Positions 51,301 to 61,615 of a stretch of DNA of 64,000 bases are shown piece after piece. Made by a program: the position numbers and the translations under genes. The notes under the pieces are model-generated. The model saw only the letters and a list, made by a program, of their open reading frames with translations, did not search any database and had not been told where the DNA came from. Source of the stretch: Aphanomyces cochlioides (Eukaryota > Oomycota > Saprolegniomycetes > Saprolegniales > Verrucalvaceae); the NCBI GenBank assembly GCA_019828595.1, contig JAHQRK010000023.1, forward strand, positions 744,001 to 808,000, written 5' to 3'. How positions within the stretch are numbered: the stretch's first letter is position 1; every line of letters begins with the position of its first letter.

Positions 51301-51985
51301 TCGGCATAGGACTGCGCTCCAACGCATCCTCTTCAACAATCACGTCTCCGTGCACTCGGTCCGTCGGTGCACTCGCGAAGGAGACTTTAAGTCCGGTCCG
51401 TTGGGCATTACTCTTGTACACAGGCAACCCAGTCCGTCGGGTGTTTGCACAAGTGTTGTTGAAGGCCTGACGGCCGATATCTTCCTTGGAAGACATAGGA
51501 CCGCCCTGGCGTGTCGACTTTCCCGTAGCCGGGAGCTGACGCAGCGTAGCTAACTGCTCATCGCCAGTTGGCGAGGTGATGGGCTTATTACTCTCCATGC
51601 CCATATGGCTTTTGAGAAAGTCGGGGCCGACCTCATGGATGGTCTTGGCCCACCAGTTTATGCAGGGCTGGTGTTTCTCCAACCAGCCCATGCCTAGGAT
51701 GAGGTCCCAGCGCTCATCTAGGTCTATAACGAAGTAGTCTTCCAGACTACTGAACGTGCCAACCTGTGTTAACAGGCGCACTGATCTCTTGGGTGCGGTC
51801 ACTACCGACTCATCACCCAACTTGACGCGCACTGTCTCAGTCAGAGACGTGCCGCTGTCGACCTCGGCATAGAGGCTCGCATTCTCTTCGAGTCTGTCGA
51901 CGGGCAAAATCTTCGACGCTCCACATTCGATTAAGACTCGGAGCTTTCGGGAGAAGCCCTCCACGGGCATCTCGACATGCAGCAT
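48400..51985 (-). pseudogene. Ty3/gypsy pol (protease, RT, RNase H, integrase), frameshifted
   Basis: Protease region near 51985-51900 has LIECGAS where a D(S/T)GA is expected. RT is well preserved to about 50140 with FSTIDLRDGFYQILMR and SYFDDIYVHS (the YxDD box as YFDD). A frame change near 50130-50270 leads to LTRLLMKDVQWDW and ALPDFNRPFLVV. The start of RNase H is then deleted, leaving AAERNYPVHDLELLAMKYAL and VYTDHASLRTA. Integrase has its zinc-binding region split near 49330-49400. Its core has SMDFIFGLPSD, VSDRDPRFTSHF and GQTERANRVLE. After another shift near 48800 come the GPF-type end and YTGKLKRHIP. Reverse transcription and integration functions are probably lost in this copy, although indels from assembly cannot be excluded. 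Confidence 0.85.
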
Positions 51986-52100
51986 CGTAGTATGCTGTCC
52001 CAGTTGACACAGTAATCAGAGGCTAGGTTCTGACGAACAGGCGGTGTGCCGGAACGCTCTTCGTCAGAGCCTAGAGTTGTCCCAGTAGGTCGCCTCGCGC

Positions 52101-53239
52101 CTACTGGGAGTCCTCTTTTCCCTGGCGATGGCCGTAGCCACGCCCACGCCCACGATAGGCGCCACCGCGCGAGCGGTGTGGGGAGTAATTCGGGTTCTTC
52201 CTCGCTTGTGAAGGCTGAGGGCATTTTCTTGCGAAGTGACCAGTCTGGCCACAATTGACACAGCGGCGCTCTTCATCAGAGGCCGCTTCCATTCGCGAGA
52301 TCTCCATGTCTGCTGAGACATCGGGGGATCCGCCGAAAGAGCGCGCCAAGCCGCGCGAATGTTCCGTGTTCAGCGCGATGCTGATTGCCTCATTGAGCCT
52401 CTGAGGCTGCAAACGGAAAAGCTCGTCACGAGCTGGGCCTTGATTCAGGCCGTATATAAAGACCGAGACTCGACCGATCTCGTCGATCTTGAAGGAGTTC
52501 TCGAAGGACCCGAGGATGGAACGAAGTTCGTTCACGAACTCCTGAATAGTCCACTTGCCTTGTTTTGCTTGGTTGAACTTTGCGCGATAGCGCATTTCGA
52601 CGTTCGAGTGAACGTACCGCTCCTTGAGTTGTTCAATCAAGGATTTGAACGTGGGGAAAGCCTCATCATCCAACATGTGAGGTTGTAGGCCCAGTCCCGG
52701 GCCCGTCCTTGCAAGTTGGATTGCGCGAAAGCAACGCGTAGTGTCTCGTTCGTTACGAGCTGGGCGCGAAGGGCGAGTTTCACTTCGGAAACCCAGCGGA
52801 ACAGGTGCTCGTCCGCGGCACCGCCATATTTTGACACTTCGAGCTTCAGAGGTTGGTCACGCGACACACTGGGGTCGATGAAGATGTCGTCAATTCCCGG
52901 TGAGGGGTTTTCGGATCGTCTGGCTTGGCTAGCCAGGTCCCTGTTGGACTCTTCAAGGCTGGCGATCTTTGCCGTGGCCTTCAACAGGTCTGCTTCGTAG
53001 AGCAACGCCACCCCTTCTTGAGTGCGTTGCGCAGCGGTATGGGCCGCTGACTGCGCGGTTGCTTCGCCATGCAGGCGGAAGCTCTCAATGACCATGATCT
53101 GGTCTTGAGGGTTCACCCCACTGAACAATCCCCGAACGATGTTCTCGGGGATCAAGCGAAGCAGCTCGGTCAGAGTAGCTTGCTGTTCGGGTGAGAAGTG
53201 GGAAACGTCGATTGTCGACGTCGCGGGCGCAGCGTCCAT
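52101..53239 (-). pseudogene. Ty3/gypsy gag with one frameshift
   Basis: Starts MDAAPATSTIDVSHFSPEQQ at 53239. A coiled-coil-like segment precedes the capsid core (LEVSKYGGAADEHLFRWVSE, GRARDWAYNLT), where a one-base shift at about 52670 changes frame. The second part continues DDEAFPTFKSLIEQLKERY, FNQAKQGKWTIQEFVNELR and a single zinc knuckle CVNCGQTGHFARKC near 52240-52265, ending in an RGG-rich tail. Capsid plus nucleocapsid layout is complete apart from the shift. Confidence 0.85.
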
Positions 53240-53268
53240 GGTCCTGGACGAACTAGAGTGCTACCAGG

Positions 53269-53531
53269 TGTAACTGGGCGCAGAGGATATCAGGCGCGTG
53301 TGAACTGCGACTGAAGTGTAAGAGTGAATTAAAGTTAAAGCAACCTAAGTCTTGTTCCTATCTTGTTTCTCGTGGGCTATCGCACAGCCTCGCTAGGAGC
53401 TTCAACTTCTGTGGCCTCCCAAGGCCAGTCGTTCACACAGCAGAGCGCGGGGAACCGCTACTGCAGGGCGCCAGGTCAATGCGCAGACCGCGCCCTCATC
53501 TTATGTACCTGCCAGACATGGCACGGTTACA
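53269..53531 (-). repeat. LTR, 5' copy in element orientation
   Basis: 263 bp, nearly identical to 46697-46959. Differences seen are at about 53360 (A versus G) and about 53374 (G versus T). Confidence 0.92.
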
Positions 53532-53722
53532 CAAAGTGTGCGACGACAAGTCATGCGATAGGCACATTCTTGGACCACAGCCATCAATCCGACCTCTCTT
53601 GCACGGTGGACGATGCATCCCGACGACTCATGACGTGGCAACGCGAATCCTCGCGAGGCTCATGGCACACTGCTGGCATGGACAACAAAAGGTGGTTGCA
53701 TCCATGAGTCGATTCTAAATAA

Positions 53723-55224
53723 TTAAATATCTCCTGTCTGTGGGGTCTTGGGGGTCGATATGCTATCAAACATGTCTTGGTTGTCCCCCGTGAAGATGGC
53801 GGTCACTTGATCGGTCGTCGTCAGGCGAGTCTCGGGAACATAGGCATACGCAAAGACCGCGAAGAGCAGCATGAGGACGGCAAACATAGCAAACGCTTGG
53901 GTCCCCCAGTGAGTCGGGTTCGAGATCTGTTGAAAGTACACCCCAATGAAGAACTGCGCCATCCACGTGCCAAACGTGGCAAACGAGCCCGACGTTGGAG
54001 CCAACGCTTCAGGAAGGAGTTCCGTCGAGACGAGCCATCCCAAGGAACCCACTGACAACGTGTACGACGTGACACAAAAGAACAGCATCACTAACACCAC
54101 ATACTTGGACGTGTTATTCATGTACACTTGACACAGCGTGAAGCCCAACGCAGCCAGCGCCATGACCACACTCAGTCGGACCAACAACGTACGGCGGTTG
54201 AACCGATCCCCAATCAACGCCGCGATGATCATGTTGTGCGTACGACCATAGTTCATAAAGATGTTGGCGAGGCGGAGGTCGGCCAGTCCAATGGCTTTGA
54301 AAATGCTCGGGCCATACACCACCAACGCACTCATGCCGGCCAATTGCTGCATCGTACCCAACACCACCGCGATGGCAAATTGGACGCGATAGCGCGGACA
54401 TACAAGGAGCGCCAACTTGGACGACGCTGTCTCGCTCTCTTCCGTCTGCACGCGCATCGACTCGGCCAACTCGACGAAGTGTGTGTCAATGTCTCCAGAC
54501 ATGTACAACTGAGACACTGCTTCCTTGGCTTCGGTGTCGCGGTGGCGATGCAAGAGCCACGTCGGACTCTCCACGATGAACCGCCTCGTGGTGAGCTGCA
54601 GCACGCCAATCACAATGGGACCTCCAAAGAGTGGTTTGAACTGCCAGTCGCTGGTCGGCACTTTGGGAATCGCAAACATGAGCGCCGACACCACCACCGC
54701 CGTGAACCCCATGGTAATGTGAAAGAGGGTCATGTAAAACATGCGCCACTGCTTGGGGGCCACTTCGCGCAAGTAGTTGTTGAGCACGTTGACGGCGACA
54801 CCACTGGCAATACCAGAGACACCGCGACCGAGAGCAAACGTCTCCATGTCGGGGGCCAACATCTGCACGAGACCACCGAGGATCATGACGAGGCCGTTGA
54901 CTCCCAACGTATGCTTGCGACCGTACATGTCGCGAGGAAGGCACTGGCGAGAGCACCGAGGGCACCACCGATGGCCCATGCGGTGGATTGCATGGTCCAC
55001 TGGGCGGTCGTGTGACCCGGGTACAACAGACATTGGCCTTCGGGAATGTCCGCTTGACGACACAAGGACGCGTTGTTGTAGGGCAAATGACCCATTTAGG
55101 ACAGCATCCAACCAAACTGGGCGGCGCCAAGAAGAGCCACGGCCACCGATCGTCGGAGGATAGGAGACGCCTTCAATGGTTCGTCGGCAAACTCGACTTT
55201 GGTAAATTCACCTTCTTCAGACAT
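53723..55224 (-). pseudogene. diverged MFS sugar-porter copy with nonsense codon and frameshift
   Basis: Starts MSEEGEFTKVEF at 55224 and reads through LRRSVAVALLGAAQFGWMLS to a TAA at 55096-55098, where the other copies have Glu. It continues MGHLPYNNASLC to about 54930, where one base is missing, and then runs in another frame from DMYGRKHTLGVNG to the stop at 53723. Motifs GRGVSGIASGVAVNVLNNYL, VESPTWLL, QQLAGMSALVVYGPS, STELLPEALAPTSGSFATF and VPETRLTT are kept. It is clearly more diverged from the 55966/60107 pair than those are from each other, and two lesions make a full protein impossible as read. Confidence 0.8.
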
Positions 55225-55649
55225 CTGGAGGACAATTTGGAAAATGACCGATGTGGTGGCTCGACTGGTGTCGGGCGGAGTGGGACTGATTGGCATGGTG
55301 GATGTCGTGTTGTAATCTCTTGAAAAAAGTTGAAACCCCTCCAACCTGCATTCTCGTGGGACGAACGATTCGACGCGCCGAGACGATGAACACTAGGTCA
55401 GGGAGGTGCATGCATGGAAACAGGCGGGCACTCGACGTGCGGTCAAGTCGATGGCGCAGTCGGTTGTCGTGTTGTTGGAGGTCGATGGCGGACAATGGTT
55501 GTCAGGAATCATTTTGGCCAATCTCGTGACAGATGACGGCACTTTCTGGGATCACGGCCATCAATCCGACCAAGGTTTTGTACTTTTCAGTCGACCGACC
55601 AAGGTTCTAAGTTTAGGGCATCAAGAATCATCTATGGAGATCGAGTAAA
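55225..55649. other. upstream region of the diverged MFS copy
   Basis: No gene. Contains the presumed promoter of the minus-strand pseudogene. Confidence 0.4.
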
Positions 55650-55870
55650 CATGGTGACCTTCTCCTTGACTGGGTGAAACCTCTCTTTGACGGTGGACGA
55701 TGCATCCCGACGACTCATGACGCGGCAACGCCAGTCCTCGCGATGCGCATGGCGCATTGCCGCTGTAGTGAACGCTTCAGGAATGAATTGCATCGAAACG
55801 AGCCATCCCGAGAAACCCACCGACAACGAGTGCGACGTGACAGATAGGAGTAGCATCACCAAGGCCACAT
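55650..55870 (-). pseudogene. MFS transporter C-terminal scrap
   Basis: The minus strand reads ALVMLLLSVTSHSLSVGFSG then WLVSMQFIPEAF, matching the 'SLGWLVSTELLPEA' segment of the sugar porters. It then passes directly into the same 3' sequence (GATGCATCGTCC and TGACGCGGCAACG in plus view) that follows the 53723 copy. A small remnant of another tandem copy. Confidence 0.65.
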
Positions 55871-55965
55871 TCTTTGTTATTCTTAGCTAGAGAAATCGAC
55901 GAAAAGTCAGGTTTGCATGAAGTGTTTGAAGTGTTTCGAGTAAAAGTCGAAGAAAATTCTTCACA

Positions 55966-57474
55966 TTAGATATCTTCCTTTGGAGTAACTACGTCTGTGA
56001 GCTCGTTGCACTCTGAGCTGAATTCATCCTGGATATAGAGTGCTCTTACTTCCATGGATGTTGTATTGCTTGTTTCAGGCACGAAGAAAAAGGCAAACAT
56101 GGCAAACACGAACATGATGACTGAAAACATGGCGAAAGCCTGCGTTCCCCAGTGACTCGGGCTAGAGATTTGTTGAAAGTACACGCCAATCAAGAACTGA
56201 GCCGTCCACGTGCCAAACGTAGCAAATGCCCCCGACGTTGGCGCCAAGGCTTCAGGAATGAGCTCCGTAGAAATAATCCAACCCAATGATCCGACGGAGA
56301 AACTGTACGGACCCATAAAGAGGAGCAAGCACACAAGGCTCAGCCAGTGAGTAGTGTCATTTTCGTGAACTTGGCAAAGAGTAAAGCCCAACGCAGCCAC
56401 GGACATTATCAAAGAAAATCGCAACAAAAGGGCGCGACGCTTGATTCTATGACCAAACACAGCTGCGGCAACTAGCATAGTCTGGAAGCGGCCAAAGTTG
56501 ATGAAAATGTTGGACAAACGGAGGTCTGCAAGGTTGATATTCTTGAATATACTTGGACCATACACCACCATTGCAGGTAAACCAGCCAGTTGTTGCATTG
56601 TGCCCAACACAACCGCAATGGCAAATTGCACTCGATATCTCGAGCTCACGAGAAGAGCTAGCTTGGAAGACGACGCCTCAACCTCTTCCATTTGCACGCG
56701 CATCGATTCGGTCAACTCAGTAAAAGGACCCTGAACATCACCCACATACAGTCGAGCCATCGCTTCCTTCGCTTCGTTTTCACGGCGCTGAAGCAACAGC
56801 CACGCAGGACTTTCCACAATGAAGCGCATCGTTGCGAGCACCAATAAACCAATCACGATGGGACCACCAAAGAGTGGCTTGAATTGCCAGTCGCTCGTGG
56901 GCAGTTTAGGGATAGCAAAGAAGAGTGCTGATACAATGATCGCGGTTGCAGCCGACACGACATGAAAGAGTGTCATGTAGAACATGCGCCATTGTTTGGG
57001 TGCGACTTCTCGCAGGTAATTGTTGAGTACGTTGGCGGCAACACCACTGGCAATACCCGAGATGCCGCGACCGACTGCAAACGTGTCGATGTCGGTCGCA
57101 AACATTTGAACGAAGGCACCGGCGATCATAATGACACCATTGAACCCCAACGTGCGTTGACGGCCAAATCTATCGGCTGGATAGATACTGAAGAGAGCAC
57201 CGATACCACCACCGACGGCCCATGCGGTCGATTGTCTTGTCCATTCGTTGTTGGTGTGTCCAGGGTAGAGCAGACACTGACCTGGTGGAATTTGGCGTAG
57301 ACCACATAGACTGGCATTGTTGTAAGGAAGATGGGCCATTTCCGACATCATCCAGCCAAATTGAGCAGCACCAAGGAGAGCGACCGCGACAGAACGTCGC
57401 ATGATTGACGAGGTTGTCAGAGGTGTGTCCTTGATTTCTGACAAAGGTTCCATTGTGAAACTTGCTTGATCCAT
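55966..57474 (-). CDS. MFS sugar-porter transporter, intact copy
   Basis: A 502-residue frame from ATG at 57474 (MDQASFTMEPLSEIKDTPLT). Twelve membrane segments are expected. Sugar-porter signatures are DRFGRQR at residues 101-107 (loop 2-3), GRGISGIASGVAAN and NNYLREVAPKQWR (the 'PxxxR' region), VESPAWLLLQRR (PESPR-like at the end of TM6), QQLAGLPAMVVYGPS (QQxxG of TM7), STELIPEALAPTSGAFATF (TM10) and VPETSNTTSMEV (PETKG-like end). It likely carries hexoses or related solutes across the plasma membrane by proton coupling or facilitation; specificity is unknown. Its core is identical at the protein level over long stretches to the 60107 copy but the C-terminal 25 residues (DEFSSECNELTDVVTPKEDI) differ. 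In-frame codons continue upstream, but MDQASF is shared by both copies. Confidence 0.9.
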   Translation of the reverse strand: MDQASFTMEPLSEIKDTPLTTSSIMRRSVAVALLGAAQFGWMMSEMAHLPYNNASLCGLRQIPPGQCLLYPGHTNNEWTRQSTAWAVGGGIGALFSIYPADRFGRQRTLGFNGVIMIAGAFVQMFATDIDTFAVGRGISGIASGVAANVLNNYLREVAPKQWRMFYMTLFHVVSAATAIIVSALFFAIPKLPTSDWQFKPLFGGPIVIGLLVLATMRFIVESPAWLLLQRRENEAKEAMARLYVGDVQGPFTELTESMRVQMEEVEASSSKLALLVSSRYRVQFAIAVVLGTMQQLAGLPAMVVYGPSIFKNINLADLRLSNIFINFGRFQTMLVAAAVFGHRIKRRALLLRFSLIMSVAALGFTLCQVHENDTTHWLSLVCLLLFMGPYSFSVGSLGWIISTELIPEALAPTSGAFATFGTWTAQFLIGVYFQQISSPSHWGTQAFAMFSVIMFVFAMFAFFFVPETSNTTSMEVRALYIQDEFSSECNELTDVVTPKEDI

Positions 57475-57671
57475 TTTTGGGCTTGATAAAAAATGAACTA
57501 TGAAGGTCTTGACAATCAAGCAAGATGGTTCGCCTTCGTAATACAAAAATTGTTGTAATCACGAGGTCGTTTGGGCGAAACAAAGTGAAGTCATCAATTT
57601 CGTGTCGTAATACTTGAGGGTGTCCATATGTTATACTGAGACAATCATGGATGCATTGTCTATTGCTCGTA
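57475..57671. other. short upstream region of the 55966 transporter
   Basis: Promoter-proximal region cut off from more distal sequence by pogo-like element D, whose left end is 198 bp from the start codon. Confidence 0.5.
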
Positions 57672-59190
57672 CAGTTCTCCCTCAACGTTTGCTCCCTGCT
57701 GTATCCGATATTCCTTTTAAAAATTATAAACATGGTGTATAAATTGTTAAAGGGGTGTTTCAAGTGGTTCCAGCATGAATTTGAAATTTCAAATTGTGTG
57801 GTCAATGAAGGATAGTACAGTCTGTGTCACATGCAAACTTGAATGCCATCCAGCAAGCAAAGCGTTCGTCTGACAATTCATGAGAAGGGCTTGATCAGAG
57901 CCTACTACAAGACTCTGCAGCCATCACGCTGCCGCATGTCGAAGTTAGTTGCGTGGGATGTGGATACACTTGGACGTTCACCCCATGTCACGTCACTATG
58001 AAGGATCGTGAAGGACGAAAGGAGCTATGAGAATTTCAACATGACTGATGCATCCACCAAAACGCGCTACAACTTCCAAGGTGCCAAATTCCCTGAACTC
58101 GACAAACTCATGTATACTTGGGTTATCAACTCAAACGAAAAGCATGCAGTATCACTGGCGGTCTAATCAAACGACGAGCCGTTCAAGCGGCGAGAGAAAG
58201 AGGATTGGACATTGCCTGCCCCAATGGCTGGCTCTTCCGGTTGCAGCAACGACGAAATCTAAAGATGTATCGTCTTCATGGAGAAGCGGCATCCGCGAGC
58301 CAAGCAGTGGTTCAAGACGGCAGAGACATGCTCCTGGCAGCAACCACAGCATTCGATCGGTGCGATATCTACAACATGGATGAGACTGGTTCATGTACAA
58401 TGACTAACCAACTACGACAATTTCAAACAAGCCACGTAGTGGCACCAAAAAAGACAAGAGCCGCATATCTGTTGCGGTCTGCGCCAATGCCGATGGCTCA
58501 CATAAGCTGCCTCTATGGTTCATTGGTAAGTCGAAGAATCCAAGGTGCTTCAAGGGCTTACCGACCGAGGAGCTGCAGCTGCTTTACAGCTCAAACCGCA
58601 AAGCTTGGGTGACGCTCTCAATCTTCTCTGAATGGCTTGAATCTTTGAATCTTTGAATTCAAAGATGGCCAAAGACAACCGAAGTATCGTTCTCATCCTG
58701 GACAACGCGTCATCTCACAAGGCATTGAATGTCCAGCTCACCAATGTTCAGTTGTTGATGCTGCCGCCAAACACTACTGCCTTCCTGCAACCCATGGACG
58801 CGGGGATCATCGCGTCGTTCAAGAGTCACTACAAGAAGCGTCAGTTGGACTATGTGATACATCGGTTGGATGAAGAAAGTATCAGTCTCATCGATCAAAG
58901 GAAATTGTACTCTGTTGACGTCCTGACGGCGATGCAATGGATGACGGAGGCATGGAGTGACGTGACTCCATTGACCGTTCGAAACTGCTGGAGTCACACT
59001 GGTATTGTTGGCCATGACAGGGAAGAGCAACGAGTTCAAACGCCACCATCCTTTTCGCTTCGTTTCTTGCTCAATTGAACGATTCATTGGTCATGAAAAT
59101 GTGTAACTCTTATAAGCAATATATTGTTTATTTTCAATAACCTTCGAAAATTTATCAAAATCAAAGAGAGCAAACGTTGGGGGAGAACTG
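57672..59190 (+). mobile_element. pogo/Tigger-like DNA transposon D, decayed
   Basis: TIRs CAGTTCTCCCTCAACGTTTG (left) and the complement of CAGTTCTCCCCCAACGTTTG (right, one mismatch), flanked by TA at 57670-57671 and 59191-59192. Length 1,519 bp. The transposase is on the plus strand with stops and frameshifts. Confidence 0.9.
57843..59078 (+). pseudogene. pogo-like transposase of element D, broken
   Basis: Begins MPSSKQSVRLTIHEKGLIRA at about 57843, soon interrupted. Later pieces include NGWLFRLQQRRNLKMYRLHG (CENP-B-type helix), DIYNMDETGS (first Asp), IVLILDNASSHKAL (second Asp), LQPMDAGIIASFKSHYKKR (third Asp) and NCWSHTGIV near the end. The pieces lie in different frames. It is more similar to element A (27913-29135) than to C in the catalytic region. 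Confidence 0.85.
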
Positions 59191-59513
59191 TACCCGAATC
59201 CATACTTTATTATCTGTGTTTGAAGGCAGTGACCGGTCGAATAAGGAGATCTTCACGTCAGTTCATCAGTTTGAGCAATATGATTGTTGAACATTGTGAC
59301 ATCCCTACCCATCCCGATTTCTCATATCAGCTCAAAGATTTGAGACTGGCTTTCGCGATCGCAGAGAAATGTTTCAAGAGATTGATATCGATCAGGATCC
59401 AATCAACATAACTCATCTCTCCAAGCAGGTCATCGATATGATACTGACTTTTCACGCCAGTGCTACAAGGTTTCTAAGTTTTGGCGGTTCTGTACAAAGC
59501 TCCATAATTGACA
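59191..59513. other. intergenic segment between element D and an inverted transporter fragment
   Basis: No recognisable feature. The junction with duplicated transporter sequence lies at about 59513. Confidence 0.45.
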
Positions 59514-59737
59514 TTGGCGTGTACTTTCAACAGACCTCGAACCCGACTCACTGGGGGACCCAAGCGTTTGCCATGTTTGCCGTCCTCATGCTGCTCTTCG
59601 CGCTCTTTGCGTATGCCTGTGTTCCCGAGACTCGCCTGACGACAACCGACCAAGTGACCGCCATCTTCACGGGGGACAACCAAGACATGTTTGATAGCAT
59701 ATCGACCCCCAAGACCCCACAGACAGGAGATATTTAA
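59514..59737 (+). pseudogene. inverted C-terminal fragment of an MFS transporter
   Basis: The plus strand reads IGVYFQQTSNPTHWGTQAFA through VPETRLTTTDQVTAIF to TPKTPQTGDI and a stop. This matches the end of the 53723 pseudogene nearly base for base, but in the opposite orientation. The matching continues into 3' flanking sequence to about 59870. It starts abruptly within the region coding for TM11, so it is a partial copy without a start. Confidence 0.85.
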
Positions 59738-60106
59738 TTATTTAGAATCGACTCATGGATGCAACCACCTTTTGTTGTCCATGCCAGCAGTGTGCCATGA
59801 GCCTCGCGAGGATTCGCGTTGCCACGTCATGAGTCGTCGGGATGCATCGTCCTTGGTCAAAGAGAGGTTTCACCCAGTCGAGGGGGAGGTCATGTTAACT
59901 AGATCTCCCATGATGATCCTCGATGACCTAAACTTAGAACACCATACGTCGGTCAGTCGACCAACAGACCTTGTCGTTGCAGACTGAAGTGGTTCTGATG
60001 GTTTACACGCACAACCAGTAGGCAGCTGAAAGTTTCAAGTCTTTGCTTTGAAGTTTGAGAATAGAATCGACAGACAATGAAGTTAATGCGTCGTGTTGGA
60101 ATCTCG
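59738..60106. other. shared 3' flank and intergenic DNA
   Basis: 59738-59870 is the inverted counterpart of about 53590-53722 and includes GTTGCCACGTCATGAGTCG. The rest has no recognised feature. Confidence 0.5.
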
Positions 60107-61615
60107 TTACTCGTTCTCTCTGGGAGTACTCAGCTCTGTACAATCGTTGTAGTCTTCAGTAAACTGGTCGTTGACGTAGAGTGCTGTTACTTCCATGGAT
60201 GTTGTATTGCTTGTTTCAGGCACGAAGAAAAAGGCAAACATGGCAAACACGAACATGATGACTGAAAACATGGCGAAAGCCTGCGTTCCCCAGTGACTCG
60301 GGCTAGAGATTTGTTGAAAGTACACGCCAATCAAGAACTGAGCCGTCCACGTGCCAAACGTAGCAAATGCCCCCGACGTTGGCGCCAAGGCTTCAGGAAT
60401 GAGCTCCGTAGAAATAATCCAACCCAATGATCCGACGGAGAAACTGTACGGACCCATAAAGAGGAGCAAGCACACAAGGCTCAGCCAGTGAGTAGTGTCA
60501 TTTTCGTGAACTTGGCAAAGAGTAACGCCCAACGCAGCCACGGACATTATCAAAGAAAATCGCAACAAAAGGGCGCGACGCTTGAATCTATGACCATATA
60601 CTGCAGCGGCAATAAGCATAGTCTGGAAGCGGCCAAAGTTGATGAAAATGTTGGACAAACGGAGGTCTGCAAGGTTGATATTCTTGAATATACTTGGACC
60701 ATACACCACCATTGCAGGTAAACCAGCCAGTTGTTGCATTGTGCCCAACACAACCGCAATGGCAAATTGCACTCGATATCTCGAGCTCACGAGAAGAGCT
60801 AGCTTGGAAGACGACGCCTCAACCTCTTCCATTTGCACGCGCATCGATTCGGTCAACTCAGTAAAAGGACCCTGAACATCACCCACATACAGTCGAGCCA
60901 TCGCTTCCTTCGCTTCGTTTTCACGGCGCTGAAGCAACAGCCACGCAGGACTTTCCACAATGAAGCGCATCGTTGCGAGCACCAATAAACCAATCACGAT
61001 GGGACCACCAAAGAGTGGCTTGAATTGCCAGTCGCTCGTGGGCAGTTTAGGGATAGCAAAGAAGAGTGCTGATACAATGATCGCGGTTGCAGCCGACACG
61101 ACATGAAAGAGTGTCATGTAGAACATGCGCCATTGTTTGGGTGCGACTTCTCGCAGGTAATTGTTGAGTACGTTGGCGGCAACACCACTGGCAATACCCG
61201 AGATGCCGCGACCGACTGCAAACGTGTCGATGTCGGTCGCAAACATTTGAACGAAGGCACCGGCGATCATAATGACACCATTGAACCCCAACGTGCGTTG
61301 ACGGCCAAATCTATCGGCTGGATAGATACTGAAGAGAGCACCGATACCACCACCGACGGCCCATGCGGTCGATTGTCTTGTCCATTCGTTGTTGGTGTGT
61401 CCAGGGTAGAGCAGACACTGACCTGGTGGAATTTGGCGTAGACCACATAGACTGGCATTGTTGTAAGGAAGATGGGCCATTTCCGACATCATCCAGCCAA
61501 ATTGAGCAGCACCAAGGAGAGCGACCGCGACAGAACGTCGCATGATTGACGAGGTTGTCAGAGGTATGTCCTTCATTTCTGACAAAGGTTCCATGGTGAA
61601 ACTTGCTTGATCCAT
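60107..61615 (-). CDS. MFS sugar-porter transporter, second intact copy
   Basis: A 502-residue frame from ATG at 61615 (MDQASFTMEPLSEMKDIPLT). All sugar-porter motifs found in the 55966 copy are present and identical. Differences by eye are confined to a few N-terminal residues, the TM8 to loop region (AAAVYGHRFKRR versus AAAVFGHRIKRR), one substitution in ALGVTLCQ, and the last 25 residues (NDQFTEDYNDCTELSTPREN). The two copies are therefore a recent duplication or have been homogenised. Upstream flanks are related for roughly the first 150 bp and then diverge. A same-strand ATG lies further upstream (61771) but is not shared with the other copy. Confidence 0.9.
   Translation of the reverse strand: MDQASFTMEPLSEMKDIPLTTSSIMRRSVAVALLGAAQFGWMMSEMAHLPYNNASLCGLRQIPPGQCLLYPGHTNNEWTRQSTAWAVGGGIGALFSIYPADRFGRQRTLGFNGVIMIAGAFVQMFATDIDTFAVGRGISGIASGVAANVLNNYLREVAPKQWRMFYMTLFHVVSAATAIIVSALFFAIPKLPTSDWQFKPLFGGPIVIGLLVLATMRFIVESPAWLLLQRRENEAKEAMARLYVGDVQGPFTELTESMRVQMEEVEASSSKLALLVSSRYRVQFAIAVVLGTMQQLAGLPAMVVYGPSIFKNINLADLRLSNIFINFGRFQTMLIAAAVYGHRFKRRALLLRFSLIMSVAALGVTLCQVHENDTTHWLSLVCLLLFMGPYSFSVGSLGWIISTELIPEALAPTSGAFATFGTWTAQFLIGVYFQQISSPSHWGTQAFAMFSVIMFVFAMFAFFFVPETSNTTSMEVTALYVNDQFTEDYNDCTELSTPRENE

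Larger units (their letters stand above)
46697..53531 (-). mobile_element. Ty3/gypsy LTR retrotransposon, minus orientation
   Basis: Two 263-bp LTRs (46697-46959 and 53269-53531), each TGTAAC...GGTTACA, are flanked by the five-base duplication CAAAG (46692-46696 and 53532-53536). By eye the LTRs differ at about two positions, so insertion is young. Gag, protease, RT, RNase H and integrase follow in Ty3 order on the minus strand. A putative primer-binding site (TGGTAGCACTC) lies two bases inside the right-hand LTR. Pol carries several frameshifts and an RNase H deletion. An extra spliced frame lies antisense between integrase and the left LTR. Confidence 0.95.

Noticed and set aside
54128..55015. 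295-codon plus-strand frame opposite the diverged transporter
   Set aside because: Antisense to a recognisable MFS sequence; His- and Arg-rich translation without motif.
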